Assembly: GCA_944325495.1 (NCBI GenBank)
Contig: CALVAD010000016.1
Span: 1-37,657, forward strand
Direction of reading: 5' to 3'
DNA length: 37,657 bases
Origin: an uncultured Bacteroidales bacterium
GTDB taxonomy: Bacteria; Bacteroidota; Bacteroidia; Bacteroidales; UBA932
The position numbers and the translations under genes were made by a program. Under the pieces are notes generated by a model. The model saw nothing but the letters and a program-made list of their open reading frames with translations, had not been told where the DNA came from and made no database searches. Shown in pieces: positions 27,530 to 37,581 of the stretch (positions are counted from its first letter, which is position 1; every line of letters starts with the position of its first letter).

Positions 27530-29140
27530 ATGAGAAGAATCAAAGCCATATTGCCGGCGCTGCTCGCATGCTGCCTGCCGGCCTTCTCCCAGAGCATCAG
27601 CCAGAGCGTCCAGGTGACGAACGAGTATGAGACCAAGTTCGCCGATTTCCAGAAGCTCGGCGTGGATTCCGAAACGCCCGACTCGCTCTATGAGTTCGAC
27701 TACAGCTTCGACTATTCGGTGTTCGACTCCCCGTACAGGGGCTCATACGAATTCACCCCCTACGAGATACGCATCACGCCCGAGCCCATGGCCTACGACG
27801 GAAGCAGCTTCATGCTCCGGGCCGGCGCGGGATACGGCTTCCATCCGGTGCTGGACATGTACTGGAGCCCGGTGGTGAAGGACAATTTCACGCTCGGCCT
27901 GTTCAACACCGGCAGCGGCTATGCCGGACGCTATGAGAGCCATCCCCTGACCTCATATCCTCCCAAGGTCATAGACGCGTTCGACGGCCATGATTTCAGC
28001 GACAGCTTCGGTGTGGGAGGCCGCTACATGATGCGCGGGGCCGATCTGCGCTTCAAGGCGGGCTACGACGGAATCTTCTCCGGCGACGAAGTCTCCGCTA
28101 CGGCCATGCATTCCGCATATGCCGGACTGAGGCTGACTTCTTCCGAGAAGAGCCGGACATTCTTCTCCTATGACATCGCGGCCGATTACCGGTATGCGGC
28201 CGACCTGATCGGCCCGGCCGTGGCTTCGGAGAACAATTTCAGGCTGCAAGGTTCCATAGGTCCGGTGATCAACGGCAAGTTCGCGTTCCTGCTGGATTTC
28301 TTCTTCGAGTCCGAGAGCCTCGACCGGCCGTCGGGCGCAGCCGACGTCGCGGCCAACCATGCGGCGCTGACCCCTCATGTGAGCTTCAGCCTAGGCGCTT
28401 TCGACCTTGACGCCGGCGTCAGGGTGGACTATCTGCATTCCGGCTCGGGCGGCTTCGTGTTCGCCCCCGCTGTCGACGCTTCTGTGGACTTGTTCTCCGG
28501 GAGCACGCGTGCGTATGCCGGACTTACGGGCGGCCGCAGGCTTCTGACCATGTACGGGCTCAAGAGTTTCAACCATTTCCACAGGGGCGCCGTAGGCACG
28601 GAGAATTTCACCCGCGAGAAATTCGGGGCGCATCTCGGCATCGAGGGCCGGCTCGGACGCCGTTTCCAGTATGACCTCAGGGGCGGATACACTTCGGTCG
28701 AGAACATGGCCCTCGACTATGTCCAGCTGGTGGGCTTCGGTGACCTGGACCTCGTATATGCCAATCTGGACTTCGAATGGATTTCCGACCGTCTCGACTT
28801 CGACGGCAGCCTGAACTGGAGGCATCCGGTCGCCAGTGCGGTCACCAAGGCTTTCGCGCCTGCGGAATTCACCGCCGACGTGCGCGCGGGCTATTGCTGG
28901 ATGGATCGCATCCGTGCGGGAGTGGGCGTCTTCGGCTCGACGTCGAGGACCCTGCTGGACGGCTCCGCCGCGTCAGTCCCCGGATTCGCGGATCTCGACC
29001 TCTACTGCGAATACCGGTTCAGCCGGAAGCTCGGGGGCTGGATCAAATTCGGGAATCTGCTCGGCATGAGGATAGAGAGACATCCCGGATTCGTGATATC
29101 GGGGCAGTACTTTACGGCCGGAATCCTCCTTAAATTGTAA
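27530..29140 (+). CDS. Predicted large outer-membrane beta-barrel protein
   Basis: The protein has 536 residues from the ATG at 27530; a GTG at 27524 overlaps the TPR stop and would add two residues. The signal peptide MRRIKAILPALLACCLPAF precedes SQSISQS. The mature protein is built of alternating strands with Gly-Tyr and Asp turns, such as FMLRAGAGYGFHPVLDMYW and YDLRGGYTSVENMALDY, and ends in ILLKL, consistent with a barrel of 16 or more strands. Proteins of this look are often labelled TonB-dependent receptors, but I see no plug domain or TonB box. An LLAC near the signal peptide could act as a lipobox, which is less likely. It is coupled to the TPR gene. Confidence 0.82.
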   Translation: MRRIKAILPALLACCLPAFSQSISQSVQVTNEYETKFADFQKLGVDSETPDSLYEFDYSFDYSVFDSPYRGSYEFTPYEIRITPEPMAYDGSSFMLRAGAGYGFHPVLDMYWSPVVKDNFTLGLFNTGSGYAGRYESHPLTSYPPKVIDAFDGHDFSDSFGVGGRYMMRGADLRFKAGYDGIFSGDEVSATAMHSAYAGLRLTSSEKSRTFFSYDIAADYRYAADLIGPAVASENNFRLQGSIGPVINGKFAFLLDFFFESESLDRPSGAADVAANHAALTPHVSFSLGAFDLDAGVRVDYLHSGSGGFVFAPAVDASVDLFSGSTRAYAGLTGGRRLLTMYGLKSFNHFHRGAVGTENFTREKFGAHLGIEGRLGRRFQYDLRGGYTSVENMALDYVQLVGFGDLDLVYANLDFEWISDRLDFDGSLNWRHPVASAVTKAFAPAEFTADVRAGYCWMDRIRAGVGVFGSTSRTLLDGSAASVPGFADLDLYCEYRFSRKLGGWIKFGNLLGMRIERHPGFVISGQYFTAGILLKL

Positions 29141-29174
29141 GATTTTTCGTATCTTCGCAAGATTATTCATTTGA

Positions 29175-31193
<2,019 letters not shown>

Positions 31194-31207
31194 TATATTT
31201 TACTGAT

Positions 31208-32470
31208 ATGTTGGACATTTTTGACAGAATAAAGAAGGACAGCGGCGGCCCCATAGGGCAGTACTTCAACCAGGGCTTCGGCTACTACATGTACCCCCGT
31301 CTCGAAGGCGAGCTCGGCCCGCACATGACTTTCAACTGCATTCCGGTGCTCAACTGGAGCCTCAACAACTACCTCGGCCTGGCCAACGACCCAGAGGTGC
31401 GCAAGGCCGACGCCGAGGCTGCGGCGAAGTGGGGCCTTGCATATCCCATGGGCGCCCGCATGATGACCGGCCACACCCGTCTTCACGAGAAGCTCGAGCG
31501 CATGTTCGCCGAGTTCGAGAAGAAGGAGGACGCCTTCCTGTTCAACTTCGGCTATCAGGGAATATTCTCGACGATCGACGCTCTGACGGCACGCCACGAC
31601 GTGATAGTCTATGACGCCGAGTGCCATGCCTGCCTGATGGACGGTATCCGTCTGCATATCGGCGAGAAATACAAGTACCGCCACAACGACATCGCCGACT
31701 GCGAGAAGGTGCTCGCACGCGCCTGCAGGACCGCCGAGGAGAACGGCGGAGGGGTGCTGCTGATCACCGAGGGCGTGTTCGGGATGACCGGCGCGATGGG
31801 CATCATCGACCAGATCGCCGCGCTCAAGAAGAAATACAGCTTCCGCATCATGATAGATGACGCCCACGGCTTCGGCCTTCTCGGCGAGCACGGACGCGGA
31901 ACTTCCGAGCAGCTCGGATGCATGGACGAGGTCGACCTCTATATCGGCGCGTTCGCGAAGTCAATGGCCTCCATCGGAGGCTTCGTGGCCGGACCTCACT
32001 ATATCATAAACTATCTGCGCGCGAACCTGCGTTCGCAGATGTACGCGAAGTCCCTGCCCATGGCCCTCGTCGAAGGCAACATCAAGCGCATGGAGATCAT
32101 CGACTCTCCCAAGGGCGACGAGCGCAGGAAGCAGTGCTGGGCCATCACCCATGCTATCCAGGACGGATTCCGCAGGGAGGGCTTCGACATCGGGGAGGCG
32201 CAGGCCTGCGTGACTCCGGTCCACATCAAGGGCGGCGTCGCCCAGGCGACAAAGATGGCGAAGGACCTCAGGGAGAACTACAGGATTTTCTGCTCGATAG
32301 TCATCTATCCCGTGATTCCGAAGGGTATGGTCATCTTCCGCATCGTCTCGACCGCGGCGCACACCATGGAGGACGTGGAATATACGCTCAACGCTTTCAA
32401 GGAAATCAGGGCCAAGCTCGACGCCGGAATGTATGACGGCGACGACATAGCCGGAATGACGATAGAATGA
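31208..32470 (+). CDS. PLP-dependent alpha-oxoamine synthase family enzyme (candidate lipid-base synthase)
   Basis: The enzyme should condense an amino acid with a fatty acyl thioester and release CO2, as do serine palmitoyltransferase, KBL and BioF. In its 420 residues I see H140 (DAECHACLMDG, which stacks on PLP), D218 and H220 (IDDAHGFGLLGEHGRG) and the PLP lysine K251 (AFAKSMASIGGFV). The family's usual Gly-Ser-rich segment near residue 80 is replaced by AYPMGARMMTGHT, so it is a divergent subgroup. The following SDR gene overlaps by 4 bases. That pairing matches 3-keto-lipid-base synthesis followed by reduction: sphinganine (Spt plus 3-ketosphinganine reductase) or the sulfonolipid base capnine (cysteate acyltransferase SulA/CapB plus reductase). 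The amino-acid substrate, serine or cysteate, cannot be read here. Biotin synthesis is less likely without bio genes nearby. Confidence 0.85.
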   Translation: MLDIFDRIKKDSGGPIGQYFNQGFGYYMYPRLEGELGPHMTFNCIPVLNWSLNNYLGLANDPEVRKADAEAAAKWGLAYPMGARMMTGHTRLHEKLERMFAEFEKKEDAFLFNFGYQGIFSTIDALTARHDVIVYDAECHACLMDGIRLHIGEKYKYRHNDIADCEKVLARACRTAEENGGGVLLITEGVFGMTGAMGIIDQIAALKKKYSFRIMIDDAHGFGLLGEHGRGTSEQLGCMDEVDLYIGAFAKSMASIGGFVAGPHYIINYLRANLRSQMYAKSLPMALVEGNIKRMEIIDSPKGDERRKQCWAITHAIQDGFRREGFDIGEAQACVTPVHIKGGVAQATKMAKDLRENYRIFCSIVIYPVIPKGMVIFRIVSTAAHTMEDVEYTLNAFKEIRAKLDAGMYDGDDIAGMTIE

Positions 32471-33279
32471 GTTTCTTCGCGGACAAGGTCATAATAGTGA
32501 CGGGAGCCAGTTCCGGAATCGGACTGGCTTCCGCCCGCCTTTTCGGCCGCGAGGGGGCGAAGGTCGTCATGGCCGCGCGCTCTCTGGACAGGCTTGAGGC
32601 CCTGGCTGGAGGCGTCGCTCCGGAGGACAGGGTCCTGTGCGTGAAATGCGATGTGTCCCGAGAGGAGGAATGCCGCGCGCTCGTGGAGAAGACCGTGGAG
32701 CGCTTCGGCCGCATCAACATACTCGTCAACAATGCCGGCATCTCGATGAGGGCCATGTTCAATGACCTGGACCTCAAGGTGATACATTCGCTCATGGACG
32801 TGAATTTCTGGGGTACGGTCAACTGCACCAAATATGCGCTGCCCTGGCTGCTGAAGAGCCGCGGGTCGGTGGTGGGGGTCATTTCCATAGCAGGATATTC
32901 AGCCCTGCCCGCCCGCACGGGATACAGCGCTTCGAAGTATGCGGTGCGCGGCTTCCTCGACACCTTGAGGATAGAGCATCTGAAGGACGGGCTCAACGTG
33001 CTGGTGTTCGCCCCGGGCTACACCTCGTCCAACGTGCGCAATGCGGCCCTTACCGCCGACGGCTCGCCCCAGGGGGAGACGCCTCTGGAGGAGGGGAAGC
33101 TCATGAGCGCGGAGGAGGTCGCCGCAAGGCTCGCGAAGGCTTTGCGCAGGCGCAGGTCCGAGGTCATACTGACCGCTCTCGGAAAGGTCACGGTGCTGGC
33201 GCACAGGCTTTTCCCGAGACTTACCGACAGACTGACATATTCCTATATCGCCCGCGAGGCCGGAAGTCCCTTCAAATAG
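32467..33279 (+). CDS. Short-chain dehydrogenase/reductase (candidate 3-ketosphinganine or dehydrocapnine reductase)
   Basis: This is a classical SDR of 270 residues. The cofactor motif is VTGASSGIGLASA with a basic AARSLDR after strand 2, which suggests NADPH. NNAG lies at 88-91, and the catalytic set is S140, Y153 and K157 (GYSASKYAVRGF). The C-terminal 45 residues are basic and hydrophobic (ALGKVTVLAHRLFPRL), as in membrane-associated lipid SDRs. The ATGA overlap with the alpha-oxoamine synthase gene indicates coupled expression. From this context I infer that it reduces the 3-keto product of that enzyme. A general oxidoreductase role cannot be excluded on sequence alone. Confidence 0.87.
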   Translation: MSFFADKVIIVTGASSGIGLASARLFGREGAKVVMAARSLDRLEALAGGVAPEDRVLCVKCDVSREEECRALVEKTVERFGRINILVNNAGISMRAMFNDLDLKVIHSLMDVNFWGTVNCTKYALPWLLKSRGSVVGVISIAGYSALPARTGYSASKYAVRGFLDTLRIEHLKDGLNVLVFAPGYTSSNVRNAALTADGSPQGETPLEEGKLMSAEEVAARLAKALRRRRSEVILTALGKVTVLAHRLFPRLTDRLTYSYIAREAGSPFK

Positions 33280-33286
33280 CAGAGCC

Positions 33287-35314
33287 ATGAAAAGAGAACT
33301 CGTGGCCAGAATAGTTCCTCTGGCAGCCATATTCCTTGTCATCGTCTTTCTGATGCCCAGAAATTCCAAGTTCCCCTACGACTACCGCAAGGGAAGGGAA
33401 TGGAAGTACGAGACGCTGTTCGCGCAGTTCGATTTCCCCATCTACAAGACCGAAGACCAGATAAGGGAGGAGAGGAACAGTTCGTCCGGCTCCATGATTC
33501 CGTATTACAAATATTCGGAGGAGACCGCCGCGAGGGCTATAAGTTCGATAGAGAGGCTGCCTCTGGGGAGCCTGAGGCGCGCAGTGGTTGCGGAAGTCCG
33601 CTCCATCTACGACAAGGGGGTCATGGATGACAGGAACCACAGGCAGGACAATGTCCCGGAATCCGATGTCATCTATGTCCAGAAGGACAAGAGAGCCGTC
33701 AAGTATCCCGTCACCGAAGTGTACAGCCTTTCGGACGCCAGGGACAAGCTGCTTTCCGACCTGAGCGGCATGACGAGGCTGAATGTGGACTCCCTGCTGC
33801 GGAAGAACGGGGTCTATGAACTTATCGCCCCCAATCTCGTCTACGACCAGCAGACGACGGAACTGGTGCACGAGGAGTCGGGAGGGGGATTCTCTCCTAC
33901 TTCCGGCTATGTGACCGCCGGCCAGCTCATCGTTTCGGAAGGGGAGATAGTCACAGCGGAGATAGAGCAGATGCTCGATTCCTACAAGCGGGAGTTCGAG
34001 GCGAACGTGGGCTATCTCGGACCGCCGGTTCTCATTGTCCTGGGCAATCTGGTCATAGCCGCCGCGCTCGTCGCACTGCTGTATTTCGTGATTGTGTTCG
34101 CTTGTCCGGAAATCTTCTCGGATTCGCGCTATCCGTACATACTTCTGCTCTTTCTGCTGTTCTCGCTGCTCACGCTCCTGATGCTCAAGGCCAACGAGCG
34201 TTTGATATATGCCGTCCCCTACACGCTGTCCCTGTTGATGATGCAGACTTTCCTCCCGCCGAGGAAGGTGGTGCCGCTGTATGTCGCGATGCTGTCGCCG
34301 CTGCTGCTTTTCAGCCATGACGGCGCGGTTCTTTTCGCGATGTTCTTCGTGGCGGGGCTTGTGGTGCTGCATCTGTTCAAGTATTTCCAGCAGGGCTGGA
34401 GGCAGTTCATAGCCGCGTCAATCACCTTCGGAGTGCTGGCGCTGCTGTATCTGGGCTTCAGGGGTGCGGACCTCGTGGCGGGCAGCGTGTGGTCGTCGCT
34501 GCTCAGTCTGTTCGCAGGCTCGATGCTCACCGTGGCGGGATATCCCCTGACCTATCTGTTCGAGAAGCTTTTCAATCTCGTGTCCGACTCGCGTCTCATA
34601 GAGCTCAGCGACACTTCCAACTCCCTGATACGCGAACTTGAACAGAAGGCTCCCGGCACGTTCCAGCATTCCCTGCAGGTCATGAACATGGCCGATTTCG
34701 TGGCGCGGGCCGTGGGGGTCAATCCGGAACTGGTGCGCGTCGGCGCCCTGTATCACGACATAGGCAAGATGAACAATCCGCTGTGCTTCGTGGAGAACGA
34801 GTTCATTGTCCCCAAGGATGACGAGGAACATAAATATCACAGCGGACTTTCTCCGCTGCAGAGCGCCCATGACATCATAAGGCATGTCAGCGACGGACTG
34901 GAGATAGCCAGGAAGAACCGGCTGCCCAGGGCGGTGATGGATTTCATCGAGACGCATCACGGCACCACGACGGTCAGCTTCTTCTACGACAAGTTCCTCA
35001 AGGAAGGGGGTGACCCTTCGAGGAAGGCGGAGTTCTGCTATCCCGGCGTGAAGCCGAAGACCAGGGCGCAGATAATACTCATGCTCTGCGACAGCATAGA
35101 GGCGGCGTCGCGCACCCTGAAATCCAACACCCAGCAGGCCTATTCCGACTTTGTCGAGCGCATAGTCGCCGGCAAGCTGGCCGAGGGGCAGTTTGACGAC
35201 GCCGACATCACCATCAGCGAGCTGAACAGGGTCAAGGAGACTCTGAAGCAGTATCTCGCCCAGCTGAACCACGAGCGCGTGGTATATCCGAAGACCAAAA
35301 CGAACAAAAAATAG
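33287..35314 (+). CDS. 7TM-HD membrane phosphodiesterase (PgpH/YqfF-like, c-di-AMP type)
   Basis: A 675-residue membrane protein. One N-terminal helix (about 8-24) is followed by an extracytoplasmic 7TMR-HDED region (about 30-240). About seven helices span roughly 250-420, and a cytoplasmic HD domain follows. HD-domain metal ligands are visible in PGTFQHSLQVMNMA (His about 459), LYHDIGKMNNP (His-Asp about 488), a later His (ETHHGTT), and a downstream Asp (LMLCDSIEAASRTL). This is the architecture of PgpH, which hydrolyses cyclic di-AMP. No diadenylate cyclase is encoded in this window. The gene lies 7 bases after the SDR and 2 bases before the trigger factor gene, so it sits in the gyrB-led gene run. 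Confidence 0.9.
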   Translation: MKRELVARIVPLAAIFLVIVFLMPRNSKFPYDYRKGREWKYETLFAQFDFPIYKTEDQIREERNSSSGSMIPYYKYSEETAARAISSIERLPLGSLRRAVVAEVRSIYDKGVMDDRNHRQDNVPESDVIYVQKDKRAVKYPVTEVYSLSDARDKLLSDLSGMTRLNVDSLLRKNGVYELIAPNLVYDQQTTELVHEESGGGFSPTSGYVTAGQLIVSEGEIVTAEIEQMLDSYKREFEANVGYLGPPVLIVLGNLVIAAALVALLYFVIVFACPEIFSDSRYPYILLLFLLFSLLTLLMLKANERLIYAVPYTLSLLMMQTFLPPRKVVPLYVAMLSPLLLFSHDGAVLFAMFFVAGLVVLHLFKYFQQGWRQFIAASITFGVLALLYLGFRGADLVAGSVWSSLLSLFAGSMLTVAGYPLTYLFEKLFNLVSDSRLIELSDTSNSLIRELEQKAPGTFQHSLQVMNMADFVARAVGVNPELVRVGALYHDIGKMNNPLCFVENEFIVPKDDEEHKYHSGLSPLQSAHDIIRHVSDGLEIARKNRLPRAVMDFIETHHGTTTVSFFYDKFLKEGGDPSRKAEFCYPGVKPKTRAQIILMLCDSIEAASRTLKSNTQQAYSDFVERIVAGKLAEGQFDDADITISELNRVKETLKQYLAQLNHERVVYPKTKTNKK

Positions 35315-35316
35315 TT

Positions 35317-36309
35317 ATGAAAGTATCACAGAACAAGATCGACGATCTGAACCTCGAGCTCACAGTAGAGATCGAGGCTGCGGACTACGCAGAAATTGAA
35401 AGGAAGAAACTCGCAGAGCGCAAGCGCAACGCCGATTTCAAGGGCTTCCGCAAAGGAATGGTCCCTATGACCATGATCAAGAGGGTCTACGGCGAGCAGT
35501 GTCTCGCCGAGTCAGTCAATCAGGTGATTTCCGAGGCTCTGGACAAGCATATCAGCGAAAACGGTCTCCACATTCTCGGCGAGCCTCTTTCTTCCGAGAA
35601 GCAGCCGGAAATCGAGTGGGTCGACGGCAACGGCTTCACTTTCGTCTTTGACGTGGCCCTCTCTCCGGAAGTGAATTTCGAGGTGGAGAAGAAGGATACC
35701 GTGCCTTCCTATACCGTCACGGTCTCAGCCGACGAGAAGAACAAGATGGCCGAGAGCCTCAGGAAATACTATGAGGAGAAGAAAGAGGAGAAGTCCGACG
35801 AGGACATCGCCAAGGAGGTTGACGAGCGTCTTTCCTCGCAGTACAAGAACGAGGCTGAATGGAGGCTCAACAAGGATATCCGCGACTATTTCGTGAACAA
35901 GGCGGCGGTCGAGCTGCCCGAGGCCTTCCTCAAGCGCTGGCTGGTCGTGGCCAACGGAGGCAAGGTGACCGCGGAGGATGTTGAGAAGGACTTCCCCGGC
36001 TTCGCCGCGGACTTCAAGTGGCAGCTCGTGCGCGGTTTCCTGATGCGCAAATATGATTTCAAGGTCGACGAGAACGATCTTCGCGAGGCGGCCGAGGGCA
36101 TGGTGCAGTATCAGTATGCGATGTACGGCATCGCCAACGTGCCCAAGGAGATTGTCGACGAGGCTGTGGTGAACATGCTGCATGACCGCCGTCAGATCGA
36201 CCGTCTCGCCGAGCAGGTCGAGGACAGGAAGGTGCTTGAGAAGCTCAAGTCCGAGATCACGCTCAAGGCGACTAAGATAAGTTCGGCGAAGTTCAGGGAG
36301 CTGAAATAG
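35317..36309 (+). CDS. tig: Trigger factor, short form apparently lacking the PPIase domain
   Basis: This is a ribosome-associated folding chaperone. The N-terminal ribosome-binding domain contains the signature region FKGFRKGMVPMTMIKRVYGE (the usual GFRxGxxP). The C-terminal chaperone arms resemble Bacteroidales trigger factors (VELPEAFLKRWL, EAAEGMVQYQYAMYG, NVPKEIVDEAVVNML). The protein has only 330 residues, while family members usually have 430-450. After VPSYTVTVSADEK (about residue 130) the sequence goes straight into a charged helix and the C-terminal domain, so the roughly 100-residue FKBP-type PPIase domain is missing. The frame is intact, so this is a real short form rather than a broken gene. 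It starts 2 bases after the phosphodiesterase gene. A long hairpin follows. Confidence 0.93.
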   Translation: MKVSQNKIDDLNLELTVEIEAADYAEIERKKLAERKRNADFKGFRKGMVPMTMIKRVYGEQCLAESVNQVISEALDKHISENGLHILGEPLSSEKQPEIEWVDGNGFTFVFDVALSPEVNFEVEKKDTVPSYTVTVSADEKNKMAESLRKYYEEKKEEKSDEDIAKEVDERLSSQYKNEAEWRLNKDIRDYFVNKAAVELPEAFLKRWLVVANGGKVTAEDVEKDFPGFAADFKWQLVRGFLMRKYDFKVDENDLREAAEGMVQYQYAMYGIANVPKEIVDEAVVNMLHDRRQIDRLAEQVEDRKVLEKLKSEITLKATKISSAKFRELK

Positions 36310-36367
36310 TTTCCGGCGCATATAAGCTGCGGCATGCCGTCGCAGTGCCGGCGACCGCAGTGTTGCC

Positions 36368-36426
36368 GACAAACAGACAGCCTCCGGACAGGCTTTTCCC
36401 GCCTGTCCGGAGGCTGTCCGTTTGTC
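36368..36426. terminator. Very long hairpin with a TTTTCCC loop after tig
   Basis: Arms 36368-36393 and 36401-36426 are 26 bases each and pair with a single mismatch. The loop is TTTTCCC (36394-36400). It sits between the convergent ends of tig and a histidine kinase remnant, so it may terminate transcription from both sides, but no T-tract follows. The same loop closes the hairpin at 446-510 upstream of guaB, with the same inner CAGGC/GCCTG pairs and different outer stems. Confidence 0.85.
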
Positions 36427-36508
36427 TGGTTCAGGCGCGAAAGTGAAAGTCATCCCCTTTTTCATTGTTTTCCGTAAGGGCAAGCTCTTTAGCCGTCTGG
36501 TTCAGGCG
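36424..36508. repeat. 14-bp direct repeat bounding 57 bases
   Basis: GTCTGGTTCAGGCG occurs at 36424-36437 and again at 36495-36508. The first copy overlaps the foot of the long hairpin; the second lies 22 bases before the kinase remnant stop. The 57 bases between (36438-36494) are of lower GC and hold no gene. It may mark a small duplication or an insertion/excision scar. Confidence 0.6.
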
Positions 36509-36530
36509 AGGCTTCGGGCAGCACCGAGGT

Positions 36531-37064
36531 TTATCGGAACTTCAGGGAGAACACTGTCTCGCGCTCGTCGCTGCGGGCCAGGGTCAGGCTGCCGTTGTGC
36601 ATCCTCATGATCTGACGTGAAAGGCTCAGGCCGATGCCGGAGCCGTCGGACTTGGTCGTGAAGAAGGGGATGAAGATTTCCTCGCGGCGTTCGGGAGGGA
36701 CGGGCCTGCCGTCGTTGGCGACATCTATGGAGATGCAGCCTTCGTCGGAGACCGATGCCGTGACGGAAATGCGTGAGGCGCCGGCCTGGACGGCGTTCCT
36801 GAACAGGTTTACGAAAATCTGCGAGATCTGGTCCTCGTCGGCGTAGAGCATGATGTCGTCGTTGAGCTCGGTATAGTCGGTCTTTATGCCTTCCGCTCCG
36901 CTCAGGCTGCCGGTCAGCTGCATCACTCTCGCGATGATGTCCTTGAGCCAGACGACCTTGCGTACAGGCTCCGGGACATGCATCAGGCTGCGGTAGGATT
37001 CCACGAACCTGAGCAGTCCCCGGGAGGATGACCAGATGGTTTCCAGCCCTTCGCGCAGCTCCTC
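36531..37064 (-). pseudogene. Histidine kinase lacking its N-terminal part (HATPase_c domain remains)
   Basis: Reading leftward from 37064, the sequence EELREGLETIWSSSRG runs into a linker typical of NtrY-like kinases (LLRFVESYRSL). A complete HATPase_c domain follows: the N box FVNLFRNAVQAG, the G1 box DVANDGRPVP, and the G2 box SDGSGIGLSLSRQIM. The sensor region and the HisKA histidine that should precede it are gone. At about 37065 the kinase sequence stops and the antisense of a discoidin-domain gene begins. The frame stays open to 37160 only by chance. As it stands it cannot autophosphorylate in cis and is best regarded as a remnant, or as half of a chimeric join in the assembly. Confidence 0.8.
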
Positions 37065-37066
37065 AT

Positions 37067-37543
37067 GTAAAGTTCGGGAAAGTGTCCAAGGACGCGATCT
37101 TCTCGGATGCCGGAAGCGGCGGACTCGCCAATTTGACGGATAACGATGTTCGTACCTCATGGTCGCGTTCGGGTTCTCCGTATGTGCAGTTCTATCTCGG
37201 AGACTCCCCGGTGACGGTGAAATCCGTCTCTTTGGGATATTGCCGTAACACTCAGAGCCGCAGGCAGTATTATTTTGATTTTTATGTGTCTGACAACGGA
37301 TATGACTGGACGAAGATAGCCGGTGACGGCTGGAGGGAGGACAACCTCGGAAAAGGCCATGTCATGGGACAGCTGGTATCTCCGGGGGCCGGAAATTCGG
37401 AAGAAGACTACGAGACTTTTGTTTTTCCCGAGGGCGTGCGCGCGCGGCTGCTGCGCGTGTGCATGTATGGCACCCGCATGGGGCAGGGCTCAAGTTCCAC
37501 CACGGCCAATGCGTACTGGAGCATAGATGTGGAGACCGAGTAG
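37067..37543 (+). pseudogene. C-terminal F5/8-type (discoidin) domain of a truncated secreted protein
   Basis: From about 37067 the plus-strand frame reads VKFGKVSKDAIFSDAGSGGL and then NLTDNDVRTSWSRSG. It continues with YYFDFYVSDNGYDWTKIAGD and ends near RLLRVCMYGTRMGQG. This is the layout of a carbohydrate-binding F5/8C domain, about 158 residues, which usually sits at the C terminus of secreted glycosidases or lyases. No signal peptide or catalytic domain precedes it: the sequence upstream is the antisense of a histidine kinase. The in-frame ATG at 37028 lies in that foreign part and is not a credible start. It is a remnant of a larger gene, or an assembly join. Confidence 0.75.
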
Positions 37544-37556
37544 TCTTCGAATTTGC

Positions 37557-37564
37557 TAACTTTG
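37557..37564 (+). promoter_or_regulatory. -7 element of sdaA
   Basis: TAACTTTG matches TAnnTTTG and lies 17 bases before the ATG of sdaA. No clear TTG lies 20 bases upstream. Confidence 0.6.
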
Positions 37565-37581
37565 CGGAGAAATCAAATAAC

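Noticed and set aside
31208-32470. Biotin synthesis enzyme BioF
   Set aside because: The fold is shared, but no other bio genes are nearby and the coupled SDR fits lipid-base synthesis better. It is not fully excluded.
37028-37066. ATG at 37028 as the start of a secreted F5/8C protein
   Set aside because: The first 13 codons are the antisense of the kinase remnant and encode no signal peptide.
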